From Microbulbifer sp. Q7 (lineage in GTDB: Bacteria; Pseudomonadota; Gammaproteobacteria; Pseudomonadales; Cellvibrionaceae), in the NCBI RefSeq assembly GCF_001639145.1, contig NZ_LROY01000002.1, positions 2,326,501 through 2,390,500 on the forward strand: a stretch of DNA of 64,000 nt, read 5' to 3'. Shown here one piece after another: positions 44,466-57,118 of this stretch (the stretch's first letter is position 1; the number at the start of each line of letters is the position of its first letter). The position numbers were made by a program, and so were the translations under genes. The notes under the pieces were generated by a model, which had not been told where the DNA came from, did no database searches, and worked only from the letters and a program-made list of their open reading frames with translations.

Positions 44466-46574
44466 TTAACCCTTGTTTTTCGCGATAATTTCGTCAGCGA
44501 CGTTTTTCGGCGCTTCGGCGTACTTCAGGAATTCCATGGTGTAGGTTGCACGGCCCTGGGTTGCAGAACGCAGGTCAGTAGCGTAACCAAACATTTCCGC
44601 CAGCGGCACCTCGGCATTAACGATTTTGCCTGAGGCGCTGTCGTCCATACCCTGGATCAGACCGCGACGACGGTTCAGGTCGCCAACCACGTCACCCATG
44701 TTCTCTTCCGGGGTAACCACTTCCACTTTCATCATCGGCTCGAGCAGTACTGCACCGCCAACATCTGCCAGCTTCTTGGTCGCCATGGAGCCAGCGATCT
44801 TGAATGCCATTTCGTTGGAGTCCACATCGTGGAAGGAGCCGTCGTACAGGGTAGCCTTCAGGCCCAGCAGCGGGTAGCCAGCCAGAACACCGTTCTGCAT
44901 CTGCTCCTCGATACCTTTCTGTACCGCCGGGATGTATTCCTTCGGAACCACACCACCCACGATCGCGTTTTCGAAGACCAGGCCTTCACCAGACTCGTCT
45001 TCCGCCGGCTCGAACTTGACCCATACGTGACCGTACTGACCGCGACCACCGGACTGACGAACGAACTTGCCTTCGATCTCAGAGGTGTTACGGATAGTTT
45101 CACGATAGGCCACCTGCGGCTTACCGATGTTGGCTTCAACGTTGAATTCACGACGCATACGGTCAACGATGATGTCCAGGTGCAGCTCACCCATACCGGA
45201 GATGATGGTCTGGCCGGTCTCTTCGTCGGTCTTCACACGGAAAGACGGGTCTTCCTGAGCCAGCTTGCCCAGAGCGATACCCATTTTTTCCTGGTCCGGC
45301 TTGGACTTCGGCTCAACCGCTACGGAGATTACCGGCTCAGGGAATTCCATGCGCTCGAGAACGATTTTCGCGTCTTCAGCACACAGGGTGTCACCAGTGG
45401 TCACATCTTTCAGGCCAATCGCGGCCGCGATATCACCCGCCAGTACTTCCTTGATCTCTTTACGATCATTGGAGTGCATCTGCACCATACGGCCGACACG
45501 CTCTTTCTTCTCCTTCACGGAGTTGTACACCGCAGTGCCGCTTTCCAGCTTACCGGAGTACACACGGAAGAAGGTCAGGGTACCAACGAAGGGGTCGGTT
45601 GCGATCTTGAACGCCAGCGCAGCAAACGGCGCGTTGTCGTCCGCTTCACGGGTCTCAACGGTCTCAGCCTTGTCCAGCAGAGTACCTTCGATCGCTTTAA
45701 CTTCGGTCGGCGCCGGCAGGTATTCGATGACCGCGTCCAGCATGGCCTGTACGCCCTTGTTCTTGAACGCAGAGCCGCCCAGAACCGGTACGATTTCGTT
45801 GGCCAGAGTACGCTGACGAATGGCTGACTTGATCTCTTCTTCGGTCAGCTCACCTTCTTCAAGGTATTTTTCCATCAGCTCTTCGGTCGCTTCCGCCGCA
45901 GCTTCCACCAGGAACTCGCGCATTTCTTCGCACTCGTCCTGCATGTCAGCCGGGATGTCGGCGTAGTCGAAGGTCATACCCATGTCTTCTTCGTTCCACA
46001 GGATGGCCTTCATCTTGACCAGGTCGACCACACCCTTGAACTCGTCTTCGGAGCCAATGGTCATCTGCAGCGGAACAGCGTTCGCATTCAGACGGGTCTT
46101 CAGCTGGCCGACTACCTTGCGGAAGTCTGCACCGGCGCGGTCCATTTTGTTGACGAATACCATGCGCGGCACTTCGTACTTGTTGGCCTGACGCCATACA
46201 GTTTCGGTCTGCGGCTGCACACCGGAAGAGCCACACAGAACGACGACGGCGCCGTCCAGTACACGCAGGGAACGCTCTACTTCAATGGTGAAGTCAACGT
46301 GTCCGGGAGTGTCGATAATGTTTACGCGGTGCTGCGGGAACTGCTGCTGCATACCAGCCCAGAAACAGGTGGTTGCTGCGGAAGTGATGGTAATACCACG
46401 CTCCTGCTCCTGCTCCATCCAGTCCATGGTGGCTGCGCCTTCGTGCACCTCACCAATTTTGTGGGACAGACCGGTGTAGAAGAGTACGCGCTCGGTAGTC
46501 GTGGTTTTACCGGCGTCTACGTGGGCGCAGATACCGATATTGCGATAGCGTTCGATAGGCGTTTTACGTGCCAC
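44466..46574 (-). CDS. fusA: Elongation factor G
   Basis: EF-G drives tRNA-mRNA translocation and, with RRF, ribosome recycling. The 702-residue product (E. coli 704) has the GTP-binding loop AHVDAGKT (17-24), DTPGHVDF and NKMDRAG, followed by domains II to [14 protein letters not shown] marks domain IV. Its place after rpsG and before tuf is the canonical str-operon site, which identifies it as the main EF-G rather than an accessory paralogue. Confidence 0.98.
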   Translation of the reverse strand: MARKTPIERYRNIGICAHVDAGKTTTTERVLFYTGLSHKIGEVHEGAATMDWMEQEQERGITITSAATTCFWAGMQQQFPQHRVNIIDTPGHVDFTIEVERSLRVLDGAVVVLCGSSGVQPQTETVWRQANKYEVPRMVFVNKMDRAGADFRKVVGQLKTRLNANAVPLQMTIGSEDEFKGVVDLVKMKAILWNEEDMGMTFDYADIPADMQDECEEMREFLVEAAAEATEELMEKYLEEGELTEEEIKSAIRQRTLANEIVPVLGGSAFKNKGVQAMLDAVIEYLPAPTEVKAIEGTLLDKAETVETREADDNAPFAALAFKIATDPFVGTLTFFRVYSGKLESGTAVYNSVKEKKERVGRMVQMHSNDRKEIKEVLAGDIAAAIGLKDVTTGDTLCAEDAKIVLERMEFPEPVISVAVEPKSKPDQEKMGIALGKLAQEDPSFRVKTDEETGQTIISGMGELHLDIIVDRMRREFNVEANIGKPQVAYRETIRNTSEIEGKFVRQSGGRGQYGHVWVKFEPAEDESGEGLVFENAIVGGVVPKEYIPAVQKGIEEQMQNGVLAGYPLLGLKATLYDGSFHDVDSNEMAFKIAGSMATKKLADVGGAVLLEPMMKVEVVTPEENMGDVVGDLNRRRGLIQGMDDSASGKIVNAEVPLAEMFGYATDLRSATQGRATYTMEFLKYAEAPKNVADEIIAKNKG

Positions 46575-46686
46575 TGTTGTATCCTCGATATAACGGCAAA
46601 AGGCAGCGCGGAGTTTTACCTTCCTTGCTGCCTTTCGATTTTATTTTCCGATGGAAATAATCATCAGACTTAGAAGCGTCACTATC

Positions 46687-47157
46687 TTAGAAACGATAGT
46701 GAGAGAACGCTTTGTTGGCTTCCGCCATACGGTGCACGTCTTCACGCTTCTTGACCGCGCCGCCCTTGTTCTGGGACGCATCGATCATTTCATTGGCCAG
46801 GCGCTGGGCCATGGACTTCTCACCGCGCTTACGGGAGAAATCTACCAGCCAGCGCATTGCCAGCGCGGTACGACGTGCGGGACGCACTTCTACCGGCACC
46901 TGGTAAGTAGCACCACCAACACGACGGGATTTTACTTCCACCATCGGGGCGATGTTTTCCAGGGACTCTTCAAAAACCTCAATCGGATCTTTGTTCAGCT
47001 TTTCTGAAACCAGATCCAGTGCACCATATACGATGCTCTCTGCCACGGACTTCTTACCAGAGATCATGACATGGTTCATGAACTTGGCCAGAGTCACGTT
47101 CCCGAACTTGGGATCGGGCAGCACTTCGCGCTTGGCGACTACTCGTCTTCTTGGCAT
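46687..47157 (-). CDS. rpsG: 30S ribosomal protein S7
   Basis: S7 nucleates the 30S head and contacts E-site tRNA; in E. coli it represses the str operon between rpsL and rpsG. The 156-residue product starts [20 protein letters not shown] and has [23 protein letters not shown] sequence in the middle ([19 protein letters not shown]). A 117-base gap to rpsL leaves room for such a control site. Confidence 0.98.
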   Translation of the reverse strand: MPRRRVVAKREVLPDPKFGNVTLAKFMNHVMISGKKSVAESIVYGALDLVSEKLNKDPIEVFEESLENIAPMVEVKSRRVGGATYQVPVEVRPARRTALAMRWLVDFSRKRGEKSMAQRLANEMIDASQNKGGAVKKREDVHRMAEANKAFSHYRF

Positions 47158-47274
47158 GGGATTGCCTCTCTTCAGGGTTACTCCGAGACGCCGCCGTAAA
47201 CAAATACAACTCGGCGAGCTCAGCCTTACTCCGGTTATTCGTTAAACCGAAACGCAATGTTGTCTTAAGAGCTA

Positions 47275-47649
47275 TTAGGCCTTAGGACGCTTGGCGCCGT
47301 ACTTGGAACGGCCCTGCTTGCGATCGTTTACGCCGGCACAGTCAAGTGCACCGCGCACAGTGTGATAGCGCACACCCGGCAGGTCTTTTACACGACCGCC
47401 GCGAATCAGCACCACGCTGTGCTCCTGCAGGTTGTGGCCTTCACCGCCGATGTACGAAGTTACTTCGTAGCCGTTGGTCAGGCGCACACGACAAACTTTA
47501 CGCAGTGCAGAGTTCGGCTTCTTCGGTGTAGTGGTATACACACGAGTACAAACTCCACGACGCTGCGGGCTAGCTTGCAGTGCAGGCACGTCGCTTTTTT
47601 CAACTTTGCGTTTTCTCGGCTTACGAACCAACTGGTTGATCGTTGCCAT
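47275..47649 (-). CDS. rpsL: 30S ribosomal protein S12
   Basis: S12 sits at the decoding centre and monitors codon-anticodon pairing. The 124-residue product has wild-type residues at the streptomycin-resistance positions: Lys43 in TPKKPNSA and Lys88 in [12 protein letters not shown], with Asp89 the methylthiolation site. It is the first gene of the str operon and follows a leader with a terminator-like hairpin. Confidence 0.98.
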   Translation of the reverse strand: MATINQLVRKPRKRKVEKSDVPALQASPQRRGVCTRVYTTTPKKPNSALRKVCRVRLTNGYEVTSYIGGEGHNLQEHSVVLIRGGRVKDLPGVRYHTVRGALDCAGVNDRKQGRSKYGAKRPKA

Positions 47650-47662
47650 TAAAAATCACTCC

Positions 47663-47699
47663 AAAAATAAAACGCCCCCACCTTGACAGCAGTGAGGGC
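47663..47699 (-). terminator. Attenuator-like hairpin directly upstream of rpsL
   Basis: An 8-bp stem with one GU pair (47674-47681 with 47692-47699) and a 10-nt loop, followed on the minus strand by GTTTTATTTTT. It lies in the rpsL leader between promoter and start codon, so it could terminate transcription early. Confidence 0.6.
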
Positions 47700-47770
47700 C
47701 TATCGTCAGTGCGCGACATCCACCCAATCCGAGGATCAGCGGACAATCGCACCCCATTAGCGGGGGCCGC

Positions 47771-47799
47771 ATTCTATAAGCGCGGCAACCCCGAGTCAA
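47771..47799 (-). promoter_or_regulatory. str operon promoter
   Basis: Minus-strand -35 TTGACT (47794-47799), -10 TAGAAT (47771-47776), 17-base spacer and GC-rich discriminator GCGGCC. About 120 bases upstream of rpsL. Confidence 0.9.
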
Positions 47800-47802
47800 T
47801 CA

Positions 47803-47832
47803 CCTGCCGAAGTAAATACTCACCTCGACAGG
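47803..47832 (-). other. Extended stem downstream of rpoC
   Basis: Bases 47803-47817 pair with 47818-47832 over 15 positions only as minus-strand RNA, where four positions become GU wobbles that would be mismatches on the other strand. It sits just upstream of the str -35 box and after rpoC, with no U tract. It could be an mRNA 3' stabiliser or processing site. Confidence 0.4.
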
Positions 47833-47911
47833 CAATTGCGATGCGGAACAGACCAAAGACCCCTCTTTCACGAGCAGAAACCTCTGGTCAGACTACTCCG
47901 TCGCTTCGACC

Positions 47912-50900
47912 TCAGTCCCCGGAAGATTTCAGGGCTTCGGTCAGCGCCGCTTCCACCTCTTCTGCAGAAGGACCTTCGGCATAGCCTTGGGTCAACTGCT
48001 GGGTGCGTCTGCGCTTGCGCTCGGCATGGTAGGCCAGACCGGTACCGGCCGGGATCAGGCGGCCAACGACCACGTTTTCCTTCAGGCCGCGCAGGCTGTC
48101 TTCCTTGCCGGTTACCGCCGCTTCGGTCAGTACACGGGTGGTCTCCTGGAAGGAGGCCGCGGACAGGAAGGACTCGGTCGCCAGAGACGCCTTGGTGATA
48201 CCCAGCAGCAGACGCTCGAACTGAGCCGGCTGCTTGCCTTCGGCACGCAGGCGCTCGTTCTCTTCCACGACGCGCTGGTATTCCACCTGGTCACCCTTGA
48301 TGAACTCAGAGTCACCCATCTCCAGGATTTCAACTTTACGCAGCATCTGACGCACGATGGTCTCGATGTGCTTATCGTTGATGCCTACACCCTGGAGGCG
48401 GTAAACCTCCTGGATCTCGTTGGTGATGTAGCGCGCCAACTCTTCCACGCCTTTCAGACGCAGGATGTCGTGCGGGTTGGACGGCCCGTCGGAGATGACC
48501 TCACCCTTCTCTACGGTTTCCCCTTCGAACACGGTCAGCTGGCGGTGTTTCGGAATCAGTACTTCGTAATGATCCTTGCCATTGGCCAGCGGCTTGCCGT
48601 CTTTCGGGGTGATCTGCAGGCGCACCTTGCCTTTGGTCTCTTTACCGAAGGAAACGGTACCGGAGATCTCCGCCAGGATGGACGGCTCTTTCGGCTTACG
48701 CGCTTCAAACAGGTCGGCAACACGCGGCAGACCACCGGTGATGTCCTTGGTACCGCCGGATTCCTGCGGAATACGTGCAACGATGTCACCCACGTTCACC
48801 TTGTCGCCATCCTTCAGGCTGAGGATCGCGCGCGGCGGCAGCGCGTAGTGCGCCGGTGCGTTGGAGTTGACCAGGGTCAGCTCTTCACCATTTTCATCCA
48901 CCAGGGTCACCGCCGGACGCAGGTCTTTACCCGCCGCCGGACGCTCAGCCGGATCGATTACTTCGATGGAAGACAGACCGGTGATTTCGTCGGTCTGCTT
49001 GCGAATGGACAGGCCATCTTCCATACCGGACAGTTTCACCCAACCGGCCACCTCGGTAATGATCGGGTGGGTGTGCGGATCCCACTTGGCCACGATCTGG
49101 CCGCCGTCGATGGTCGAACCTTCATCGACGGTAATCACCGCACCGTAAGGCAGCTTGTAGCGCTCGCGCTCGCGGCCCGCGGGGTCGGCTACCGCCAGCT
49201 CACCGGAACGGGACACCGCTACCAGGTTGCCGCCCTCGGTTTTAACTGTCTTCAGGTTGTGCAGTCGTACAGTACCCGGCTGTTTCACCTGGATGCTGTC
49301 CGCGGCAGAAGCACGACTCGCCGCACCACCGATGTGGAAGGTACGCATGGTCAGCTGAGTGCCCGGCTCACCAATGGACTGTGCCGCCACAACACCCACG
49401 GACTCACCGGGGTTGGCGCGGTGGCCGCGGGCCAGGTCACGGCCGTAACACTGGGCACAGATACCGTGCGCCGTTTCACAGGAGATCGGCGAGCGTACGA
49501 TCACTTCGTCGATACCCATGCCTTCGATGCGCTCTACCCAGGCTTCGTCGATCATGGTGCCTGCGGGAACGGCGATTTCGTCGCTGCCAGGCTTGATGAC
49601 GTCACGGGCCACTACACGACCCAGGATACGGTCACCCAGGGACTCGATCACGTCACCACCCTCGATCACCGGCGCCATGGTCAGGCCGTCGTCGGTGCCA
49701 CAGTCGATTTCTGTGATCACCACGTCCTGCGCCACGTCTACCAGACGACGGGTCAGGTAACCGGAGTTAGCGGTTTTCAGTGCGGTATCCGCCAGACCTT
49801 TACGTGCACCGTGGGTCGAGATGAAGTACTGCAGTACGCTCAGACCTTCACGGAAGTTCGCGGTAATGGCGTTTTCGATAATGGAGCCATCCGGACGCGC
49901 CATCAGGCCACGCATACCGGCCAGCTGACGAATCTGCGCCTCAGAACCACGAGCACCGGAATCCGCGTACATGTAGACGGAGTTGAAGGAGTCCTGTTCG
50001 GTCTCTTTACCGTCACGATCGATGACCGGCTCTTTCTTGATGCCCGCCATCATCGCCTGGGTCACCTTATCGTTGGTACGAGACCAAACGTCGATGACCT
50101 TGTTGTATTTCTCGCCCGCGGTCACCAGACCGGAGGCAAACTGGGTCTCGATCTCTTTCACTTCCTCTTCCGCGGAAGCGATCAGGTCAGCCTTGGCCGC
50201 CGGGATCTCGAAGTCGTTCACACCAATCGAAGAACCGGACTTGGTGGAGAAATCGAAACCGGTGTACATCAGCTGGTCCGCGAAGATCACGGTCGCCTTC
50301 AGACCCACCTTGCGGTAGCACTCGTTCAGCACACGAGAAATCGACTTCTTCTTCATCGGCTGGTTCACGTACTCGAAGGGCAGGCCTTCAGGCACGATGT
50401 TCCACAGCAGCGCACGACCGACGGTGGTGTCGTAGATGGTGCGAGTCACCTGCTTCTCGCCATCTTCACCGACGGACACTTCGTCGATACGCACCTTGAT
50501 CTTCGCCTGCAGACCCACCTGCTTGGCGTAGAAGGCACGGCTCACTTCCTTGATATCGGAGAAGAACATGCCTTCGCCTTTATCGTTCACACGCTCACGG
50601 GTCATCCAGTACAGACCCAGTACCACGTCCTGGGAAGGTACGATGATCGGCTCACCGTTGGCGGGAGACAGGATGTTGTTGGTGGACATCATCAGCGCGC
50701 GGGATTCCAGCTGCGCTTCAATGGTCAGCGGTACGTGTACCGCCATCTGGTCACCGTCGAAGTCGGCGTTGTACGCCGCACACACCAGCGGGTGCAGCTG
50801 GATGGCCTTACCTTCAATCAGCACCGGCTCAAACGCCTGGATACCCAGACGGTGCAGGGTCGGGGCGCGGTTCAGCAGTACCGGGTGCTCGCGAATCACT

Positions 50901-52141
50901 TCGTCGAGGATGTCCCACACCACCGCTTCTTCACGCTCAACCATCTTCTTGGCGGCTTTGATGGTGGTGGCCAGGCCACGGGCTTCCAGCTTGCCGAAAA
51001 TGAACGGCTTGAACAGCTCGAGGGCCATTTTCTTGGGCAGACCACACTGGTGCAGACGCAGGGTCGGACCAACCACGATCACGGAACGACCGGAGTAATC
51101 GACACGCTTACCCAGCAGGTTCTGACGGAAACGACCCTGCTTACCCTTGATCATGTCTGCCAGGGATTTCAGCGGGCGCTTGTTGGAACCGGTGATGGCA
51201 CGGCCGCGACGGCCGTTATCCAGCAGTGCATCCACAGATTCCTGCAGCATGCGCTTTTCGTTGCGCACAATGATGTCCGGCGCGTTCAGCTCGAGCAGGC
51301 GCTTCAGACGGTTGTTACGGTTGATCACCCGGCGGTACAGATCGTTCAGATCGGAAGTCGCAAAGCGGCCACCGTCCAGCGGTACCAGCGGACGCAGATC
51401 CGGCGGCAGAACCGGCAGTGCCTGCATGATCATCCACTCCGGCTTGTTGCCGGACTTGTAGAAGGCTTCCAGCAACTTCAGGCGCTTGGACAGCTTCTTG
51501 ATCTTGGTCTCGGAATTGGTCGCCGGAATCTCTTCGCGCAGGCGCTGGATTTCGGACGGCAGCTCGATGTCGTTCATCAGCTCCTGGATGGCTTCGGCAC
51601 CCATCTTGGCTTCGAACTCGTCGGCGAACTCTTCCATCGCTTCAAAGTACTGCTCATCGTTCAGCAGCTGGCCGCGCTCCAGGGTCGTCATACCCGGATC
51701 GGTTACCACGTAGGATTCGAAGTAGAGCACGCGCTCGATATCACGCAGGGTCATGTCCAGCAGCAGGCCGATACGGGACGGCAGGGACTTCAGGAACCAG
51801 ATATGCGCGACCGGGCTCGCCAGTTCGATGTGGCCCATGCGCTCACGACGCACCTTGGCCTTGGTCACTTCTACGCCGCACTTTTCACAGATGATGCCGC
51901 GGTGCTTCATGCGCTTGTACTTACCGCACAGGCACTCGTAGTCCTTCACCGGGCCAAAAATCTTGGCACAGAACAGGCCTTCGCGCTCCGGCTTGAAGGT
52001 ACGGTAGTTGATGGTCTCCGGCTTTTTCACTTCGCCGTAGGACCAGGAACGAATCATCTCCGGCGATGCCAGACCGATACGGATAGCGTCAAATTCTTCC
52101 AGCTGATCCTGGGCTTTCACCAGGTTTAACAAATCTTTCAA
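47912..52141 (-). CDS. rpoC: RNA polymerase beta' subunit
   Basis: Beta' carries the catalytic Mg site of RNA polymerase. The 1409-residue product (E. coli 1407) has the N-terminal zinc ribbon [19 protein letters not shown] (starting about residue 70), the active-site motif NADFDGDQ (about 458-466) and the trigger loop/bridge helix region ([19 protein letters not shown]). The second zinc site is visible as [13 protein letters not shown]. It follows rpoB by 126 bases. Confidence 0.99.
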   Translation of the reverse strand: MKDLLNLVKAQDQLEEFDAIRIGLASPEMIRSWSYGEVKKPETINYRTFKPEREGLFCAKIFGPVKDYECLCGKYKRMKHRGIICEKCGVEVTKAKVRRERMGHIELASPVAHIWFLKSLPSRIGLLLDMTLRDIERVLYFESYVVTDPGMTTLERGQLLNDEQYFEAMEEFADEFEAKMGAEAIQELMNDIELPSEIQRLREEIPATNSETKIKKLSKRLKLLEAFYKSGNKPEWMIMQALPVLPPDLRPLVPLDGGRFATSDLNDLYRRVINRNNRLKRLLELNAPDIIVRNEKRMLQESVDALLDNGRRGRAITGSNKRPLKSLADMIKGKQGRFRQNLLGKRVDYSGRSVIVVGPTLRLHQCGLPKKMALELFKPFIFGKLEARGLATTIKAAKKMVEREEAVVWDILDEVIREHPVLLNRAPTLHRLGIQAFEPVLIEGKAIQLHPLVCAAYNADFDGDQMAVHVPLTIEAQLESRALMMSTNNILSPANGEPIIVPSQDVVLGLYWMTRERVNDKGEGMFFSDIKEVSRAFYAKQVGLQAKIKVRIDEVSVGEDGEKQVTRTIYDTTVGRALLWNIVPEGLPFEYVNQPMKKKSISRVLNECYRKVGLKATVIFADQLMYTGFDFSTKSGSSIGVNDFEIPAAKADLIASAEEEVKEIETQFASGLVTAGEKYNKVIDVWSRTNDKVTQAMMAGIKKEPVIDRDGKETEQDSFNSVYMYADSGARGSEAQIRQLAGMRGLMARPDGSIIENAITANFREGLSVLQYFISTHGARKGLADTALKTANSGYLTRRLVDVAQDVVITEIDCGTDDGLTMAPVIEGGDVIESLGDRILGRVVARDVIKPGSDEIAVPAGTMIDEAWVERIEGMGIDEVIVRSPISCETAHGICAQCYGRDLARGHRANPGESVGVVAAQSIGEPGTQLTMRTFHIGGAASRASAADSIQVKQPGTVRLHNLKTVKTEGGNLVAVSRSGELAVADPAGRERERYKLPYGAVITVDEGSTIDGGQIVAKWDPHTHPIITEVAGWVKLSGMEDGLSIRKQTDEITGLSSIEVIDPAERPAAGKDLRPAVTLVDENGEELTLVNSNAPAHYALPPRAILSLKDGDKVNVGDIVARIPQESGGTKDITGGLPRVADLFEARKPKEPSILAEISGTVSFGKETKGKVRLQITPKDGKPLANGKDHYEVLIPKHRQLTVFEGETVEKGEVISDGPSNPHDILRLKGVEELARYITNEIQEVYRLQGVGINDKHIETIVRQMLRKVEILEMGDSEFIKGDQVEYQRVVEENERLRAEGKQPAQFERLLLGITKASLATESFLSAASFQETTRVLTEAAVTGKEDSLRGLKENVVVGRLIPAGTGLAYHAERKRRRTQQLTQGYAEGPSAEEVEAALTEALKSSGD

Positions 52142-52169
52142 GGCCTTTCCTCCACTAGGGGGTAGTCAA

Positions 52170-52235
52170 CCCGGCCAACTGCCTTTCGGGGCCGGGAGCG
52201 CCGGTGGCATGCGATTTCTGAATCGACACCACCGG
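52170..52235 (-). other. rpoB-rpoC intergenic hairpins
   Basis: Two stems lie in the gap. The first has arms 52201-52207 and 52229-52235 (7 bp) with an inner 5-bp stem (52212-52216 with 52221-52225). The second has arms 52170-52176 and 52190-52196 (7 bp). Neither has a U tract. They resemble mRNA processing or stabilising structures rather than terminators. Confidence 0.5.
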
Positions 52236-52267
52236 TCTCTGTCTACTAAATCCGATTGTTACCAGTC

Positions 52268-55200
52268 TTATTCGTTTTCCAGCTCGAAGTTCATACCCAG
52301 CGAGCGGATTTCCTTGACCAGTACGTTGAAGGATTCGGGCATGCCCGGCTCCATGCGGTGGTCGCCATCCACGATGTTTTTGTACATCTTGGTACGACCT
52401 TCCACGTCATCGGATTTGACCGTGAGCATTTCCTGCAGGGTGTAGGCGGCACCGTATGCTTCCAGTGCCCACACCTCCATCTCACCGAACCGCTGACCAC
52501 CGAACTGCGCCTTACCACCCAGCGGCTGCTGGGTAACCAGGCTGTAGGAACCGGTAGAACGCGCGTGCATCTTGTCGTCTACCAGGTGGTTCAGCTTCAG
52601 CATGTACATGTAGCCCACGGTGACCGGACGCTCGAAGGAGTCACCGGTACGGCCGTCGAACAGGGTGATCTGGCCGGAATCCGGAATGTCCGCCAGACGC
52701 AGCAGCTTCTTGATCTCGGGCTCTGCGGCACCGTCGAAGACCGGCGTTGCCATGGGGACACCACGACGCAGGTTTTCGGACATGGCCAGAACTTCCTCGT
52801 CGGACAGCTCGTCCAGCTCTTCCTTGCGACCGCCAGTGGAGTTGTAGACTTCTTCCAGGAAACCACGAACCTTCGCTGCTTCCTGTTTCTCCTTGATCAT
52901 GCGATCGATTTTGACACCGAGGCCTTTCGCCGCCATACCCAGGTGCATTTCCAGCACCTGACCGACGTTCATACGGGACGGTACACCCAGCGGGTTAAGC
53001 ACCACATCTACCGGCTCACCGTTTTCGTCGTACGGCATGTCTTCCACCGGCTTGATCACGGAGATAACACCTTTGTTACCGTGACGGCCGGCCATTTTGT
53101 CACCCGGCTGGATGCGACGTTTGATCGCCAGGTATACCTTGACGATTTTCAGCACGCCCGGTGCCAGGTCGTCGCCGGACTCCAGCTTTTTCTTCTTGTC
53201 TTCAAACTGCTCGTCGAGCAGTTTGCGACGCTCTTTCAGCTGGGCTTCGGCTTTTTCCAGCTGCTCGTTCAGGCTCTCTTCGGCCATGCGCAGCTTGAAC
53301 CAGTCTTCGCGCGGCAGGCCGGCGAGGACTTCAGCGTTCAGTACGTCGCCTTTCTTCACGCCCTTGCCACCGGCAACCTTCTGGCCGTCCAGTGCCGCCG
53401 CCAGACGCTCAAAGGTCGCGCCTTCAACAATGCGGTACTCTTCGTTCAGGTCCTTGCGCACTTCGTCCAGCTGGGCTTTCTCGATAGCGAGAGAGCGCTG
53501 GTCTTTCTGCAGACCGTCGCGGGTGAACACCTGTACGTCGATCACGGTACCGCGGGTGCCGGATGGCGCGCGCAGGGAGGTGTCTTTAACGTCGGAGGCC
53601 TTCTCACCGAAGATTGCGCGCAGCAGTTTTTCTTCCGGTGTCAGCTGGGCTTCGCCTTTCGGAGTCACCTTGCCCACCAGAATGTCGCCAGCACCTACTT
53701 CCGCACCGATGTACACGATGCCGGACTCATCCAGTTTGTTCAGCGCAGACTCACCCACGTTGGGGATATCCGCGGTGATTTCCTCACTGCCCAGTTTGGT
53801 ATCACGGGCAATACAGGTCAGTTCCTGAATGTGGATGGTGGTGAAGCGGTCTTCCTGTACCACGCGCTCGGAGACGAGGATGGAGTCCTCGAAGTTGTAA
53901 CCGTTCCAGGGCATGAACGCGATGCGCATGTTCTGGCCCAGCGCCAGCTCACCCAGGTCCACAGACGGGCCGTCAGCGAGGATATCGCCGCGCGCAACCA
54001 CGTCTCCGGTCTTCACGATCGGGCGCTGGTTGATGCAGGTGTTCTGGTTGGAGCGGGTGTACTTGGTGAGACCATACAGATCCACACCCGCATCACCGGC
54101 CTCTACTTCGTCATCGTGCACACGCACAACCACACGGCTGGCATCCACACGCTCGATTACACCGCCACGCTTGGCCACGATACACACACCGGAGTCGCGC
54201 GCTACGGTGCGCTCCATGCCGGTACCCACCAGCGGCTTCTCAGCGCGCAGGGTTGGAACCGCCTGACGCTGCATGTTCGATCCCATGAGTGCGCGGTTGG
54301 CGTCATCGTGTTCCAGGAACGGAATCATTGCCGCAGCCACAGACACCACCTGACGGGCGGACACGTCCATGTACTGGATTTCATCCGGGGTCTTCAGAGT
54401 GAATTCGTACTGGTAGCGCACGCTGACCAGGTCATCGGTAAAGCGACCGTTTTCATCCACCGCGGCGGACGCCTGTGCAACCACGTAGTTGGCTTCGTTG
54501 ATTGCAGACAGGTATTCGATCTGATCGGTCAGCTGACCGTCAATCACCTTCCGATACGGGCTTTCGAGGAAGCCGTAGTGGTTGGCGCGGGCATAGGTGG
54601 CCAGGGAGTTGATCAGACCAATGTTCGGACCTTCCGGGGTTTCAATCGGACACACACGGCCGTAGTGGGTCGGGTGTACGTCTCGCACCTCAAAGCCGGC
54701 ACGCTCACGGGTCAGACCACCCGGGCCCAACGCGGATACGCGGCGCTTGTGGGTCACTTCCGACAGCGGGTTGTTCTGGTCCATAAACTGGGACAGCTGG
54801 GAGGAACCAAAGAATTCCTTCACCGCCGCGGCCACCGGCTTGGCATTGATCAGGTCCTGCGGCATCAGGCCTTCGGACTCTGCCATGGACAGACGCTCTT
54901 TCACTGCACGCTCGACGCGCACCAGGCCCACACGGAACTGGTTCTCGGCCATTTCGCCCACGGAACGCACACGACGGTTACCCAGGTGGTCGATATCGTC
55001 CACCATGCCGCGGCCGTTACGAATCTCGATCAGGGTCTTGAGCACGTCGACGATGTCGTCCTTGCTCAGGGTGCCCTGTCCGGTCTCGTCTTCACGGCCC
55101 AGACGGCGGTTGAACTTCATGCGGCCAACCGCAGACAGGTCGTAGCGCTCGTCGGAGAAGAACAGGTTCTCGAACAGAGACTCTGCTGATTCCTTGGTGG

Positions 55201-56341
55201 GCGGCTCGCCCGGGCGCATCATGCGGTAGATTTCTACCAGAGCTTCCAGCTGGGTGCGAGACGGATCCGCACGCAGGGTGTCGGAAATAAACGGACCACA
55301 ATCCAGGTCGTTGGTGTACAACGTGTGGATGGTCTTGACGTTCAGGAGGCGCAGCTTGGCTACAACTTCATCGGTGATTTCGGTGTTACATTCCACCGCC
55401 ACTTCACCGGTGGTCTCGTCAATGATGTCGTGCGCCAGCACTCGGCCGTTGAGGTAATTCAGCGGCGCTTCCAGATTCTCCACGCCGGCTTTTTCCAGCT
55501 GGCGAATGTGGCGCGGGGTAATGCGGCGACCTTCTTCAACGATCACCTTGCCCTTGCCGTCCTTGATGTCGAAGAAGGCAACGTCACCACGCAGGCGCGA
55601 CGGAATCAGCTCCAGGCTGACGGTATCGTCTTCGAGGGTGAACGTGCTGGTTTCGAAGAACATGTCCAGCATTTCCTGGGAGGTGAAACCCAGGGCGCGC
55701 AGCAGGATGGTCGCTGGCAACTTACGACGACGGTCGATACGCACGTACACGAGGTCTTTCGGGTCGAACTCGAAGTCCAGCCAGGATCCGCGGTAGGGAA
55801 TCACCCGCGCGGCGTACAACAGCTTACCGGAGGAGTGGGTCTTGCCTTTGTCGTGATCGAAGAATACACCCGGGGAGCGGTGCAACTGAGACACGATAAC
55901 ACGCTCGGTACCGTTAATAACGAAGGTACCGTTCTCGGTCATGAGCGGGATTTCGCCCATGTACACTTCCTGTTCCTTGATGTCCTTGATGGACTTATTC
56001 GCTGATTCCTTATCGTAAATAATCAGGCGAACACGCACCCGCAGCGGGCATGCGTAAGTCACGCCGCGCAGAGTACACTCCTTGACATCGAACGCAGGTT
56101 TGCCGAGGGTGTAGCTCACGTACTCCAGAGCGGCGTTGCCAGAGTAACTGACAATCGGAAATACAGACTTGAACGCCGCCTGCAGGCCAATATCCAGGCG
56201 CTCATCCGGGCGCGTGTCGGCCTGAGTAAATTTGCGATACGAGTCCAGCTGTATCGCAAGCAGGAAAGGCACGTCCATGACCTTAGGCAGTTTGCCAAAA
56301 TCCTTGCGGATACGTTTTTTCTCAGTGTATGAGTAAGCCAT
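52268..56341 (-). CDS. rpoB: RNA polymerase beta subunit
   Basis: Beta forms one pincer of RNA polymerase and the rifampicin pocket. The 1357-residue product (E. coli 1342) has the rifampicin region [21 protein letters not shown] with no resistance-type substitution visible in that stretch. It also has [12 protein letters not shown], and the C-terminal [16 protein letters not shown] that contacts beta'. It follows rplL after a 308-base gap holding terminator-like structures that would set the ratio of polymerase to ribosomal protein. Confidence 0.99.
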   Translation of the reverse strand: MAYSYTEKKRIRKDFGKLPKVMDVPFLLAIQLDSYRKFTQADTRPDERLDIGLQAAFKSVFPIVSYSGNAALEYVSYTLGKPAFDVKECTLRGVTYACPLRVRVRLIIYDKESANKSIKDIKEQEVYMGEIPLMTENGTFVINGTERVIVSQLHRSPGVFFDHDKGKTHSSGKLLYAARVIPYRGSWLDFEFDPKDLVYVRIDRRRKLPATILLRALGFTSQEMLDMFFETSTFTLEDDTVSLELIPSRLRGDVAFFDIKDGKGKVIVEEGRRITPRHIRQLEKAGVENLEAPLNYLNGRVLAHDIIDETTGEVAVECNTEITDEVVAKLRLLNVKTIHTLYTNDLDCGPFISDTLRADPSRTQLEALVEIYRMMRPGEPPTKESAESLFENLFFSDERYDLSAVGRMKFNRRLGREDETGQGTLSKDDIVDVLKTLIEIRNGRGMVDDIDHLGNRRVRSVGEMAENQFRVGLVRVERAVKERLSMAESEGLMPQDLINAKPVAAAVKEFFGSSQLSQFMDQNNPLSEVTHKRRVSALGPGGLTRERAGFEVRDVHPTHYGRVCPIETPEGPNIGLINSLATYARANHYGFLESPYRKVIDGQLTDQIEYLSAINEANYVVAQASAAVDENGRFTDDLVSVRYQYEFTLKTPDEIQYMDVSARQVVSVAAAMIPFLEHDDANRALMGSNMQRQAVPTLRAEKPLVGTGMERTVARDSGVCIVAKRGGVIERVDASRVVVRVHDDEVEAGDAGVDLYGLTKYTRSNQNTCINQRPIVKTGDVVARGDILADGPSVDLGELALGQNMRIAFMPWNGYNFEDSILVSERVVQEDRFTTIHIQELTCIARDTKLGSEEITADIPNVGESALNKLDESGIVYIGAEVGAGDILVGKVTPKGEAQLTPEEKLLRAIFGEKASDVKDTSLRAPSGTRGTVIDVQVFTRDGLQKDQRSLAIEKAQLDEVRKDLNEEYRIVEGATFERLAAALDGQKVAGGKGVKKGDVLNAEVLAGLPREDWFKLRMAEESLNEQLEKAEAQLKERRKLLDEQFEDKKKKLESGDDLAPGVLKIVKVYLAIKRRIQPGDKMAGRHGNKGVISVIKPVEDMPYDENGEPVDVVLNPLGVPSRMNVGQVLEMHLGMAAKGLGVKIDRMIKEKQEAAKVRGFLEEVYNSTGGRKEELDELSDEEVLAMSENLRRGVPMATPVFDGAAEPEIKKLLRLADIPDSGQITLFDGRTGDSFERPVTVGYMYMLKLNHLVDDKMHARSTGSYSLVTQQPLGGKAQFGGQRFGEMEVWALEAYGAAYTLQEMLTVKSDDVEGRTKMYKNIVDGDHRMEPGMPESFNVLVKEIRSLGMNFELENE

Positions 56342-56566
56342 TCATATTCCCCAGCTTGATCGGTGACAAGACTTCATCAGAGCTGCGGTCAGTTTTCTGA
56401 CGATACGCAGCCCATTCGGGCGAGAAGTCTCTGCACATTGCGCTACGCTTAAAACAGGTGGTTAAAAACTGCACCGCCCTGTGCGCAAACCTCTCGATTT
56501 CGGTGTCGACTACGGCCTGTAACTTTCTTCGCCTTTGGCGTAAAAAAGCCCCATGCCGCAAACGGC

Positions 56567-56599
56567 AAAAAGGCCGGCGGACACATGTCCACCAGCCTT
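56567..56599 (-). terminator. Partial terminator/attenuator between rplL and rpoB
   Basis: A 14-bp stem with two GU pairs (56570-56583 with 56586-56599) and a minimal loop, followed on the minus strand by TTTTT. In E. coli the same gap holds a partial terminator. Confidence 0.8.
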
Positions 56600-56600
56600 G

Positions 56601-56632
56601 CCGTCAGTGGTTGATTACGCAGCCACTGACGG
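56601..56632 (-). other. Perfect stem after rplL, possible RNase III site
   Basis: A 10-bp perfect stem with a 12-nt loop just after the rplL stop, placed like the RNase III processing structure known from E. coli. Cleavage is inferred, not shown. Confidence 0.45.
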
Positions 56633-56649
56633 TGGTGTGTAGATCCGAA

Positions 56650-57021
56650 TTACTTCAGTTCTACGGAAGCGCCAGCTTCTTCCAGCTCTTTCTTCGCTGC
56701 TTCGGCTTCGTCCTTGGACACGCCTTCTTTCAGCGGGCTCGGAGCGCCGTCTACCAGAGCTTTGGCTTCTTTCAGGCCCAGACCGGTGAGACCGCGAACA
56801 GCTTTGATCACGTTCACTTTCTTGTCGCCAGCAGAGGTCAGAATTACGTCGAATTCGTCTTTTGCTTCTGCAGCAGCTTCGCCACCAGCAGCACCGCCAG
56901 CAACAACAGCAGCAGCCGCAGTTACGCCGAACTTCTCTTCCATAGCTTCGATCAGCTCAACAACGTCCTTAACGGACATTTCAGCGATCGCATTGATGAT
57001 ATCTTCTTTAGTCAGAGACAT
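56650..57021 (-). CDS. rplL: 50S ribosomal protein L7/L12
   Basis: L7/L12 dimers form the flexible stalk that recruits translational GTPases. The 123-residue product has the N-terminal dimer domain (to about 35), an Ala/Gly-rich hinge ([19 protein letters not shown]), and the C-terminal domain with [24 protein letters not shown]. It follows rplJ by 97 bases. Confidence 0.98.
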   Translation of the reverse strand: MSLTKEDIINAIAEMSVKDVVELIEAMEEKFGVTAAAAVVAGGAAGGEAAAEAKDEFDVILTSAGDKKVNVIKAVRGLTGLGLKEAKALVDGAPSPLKEGVSKDEAEAAKKELEEAGASVELK

Positions 57022-57118
57022 GAGTTAGTACCTGATTTCGTGTGAGCAGAAAACTGCCCATAAATTCATATGTAAAAAAGAGTTAAATGAAAACTGTCGT
57101 TTCGCTCTCGCGAAATAA

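Larger units (their letters stand above)
56342..56649. other. rplL-rpoB intergenic region
   Basis: 308 bases without a gene. Going toward rpoB it contains a perfect 10-bp stem (56601-56610 with 56623-56632), the terminator-like hairpin at 56567-56599, and a second T6 run (56542-56547 region) after a small GC hairpin. The remainder to the rpoB start shows nothing I can name. Confidence 0.7.

Noticed and set aside
47987-55189. Very long plus-strand frames opposite rpoC and rpoB
   Set aside because: The same codon-bias artefact; the sense strand encodes unmistakable RNA polymerase subunits.
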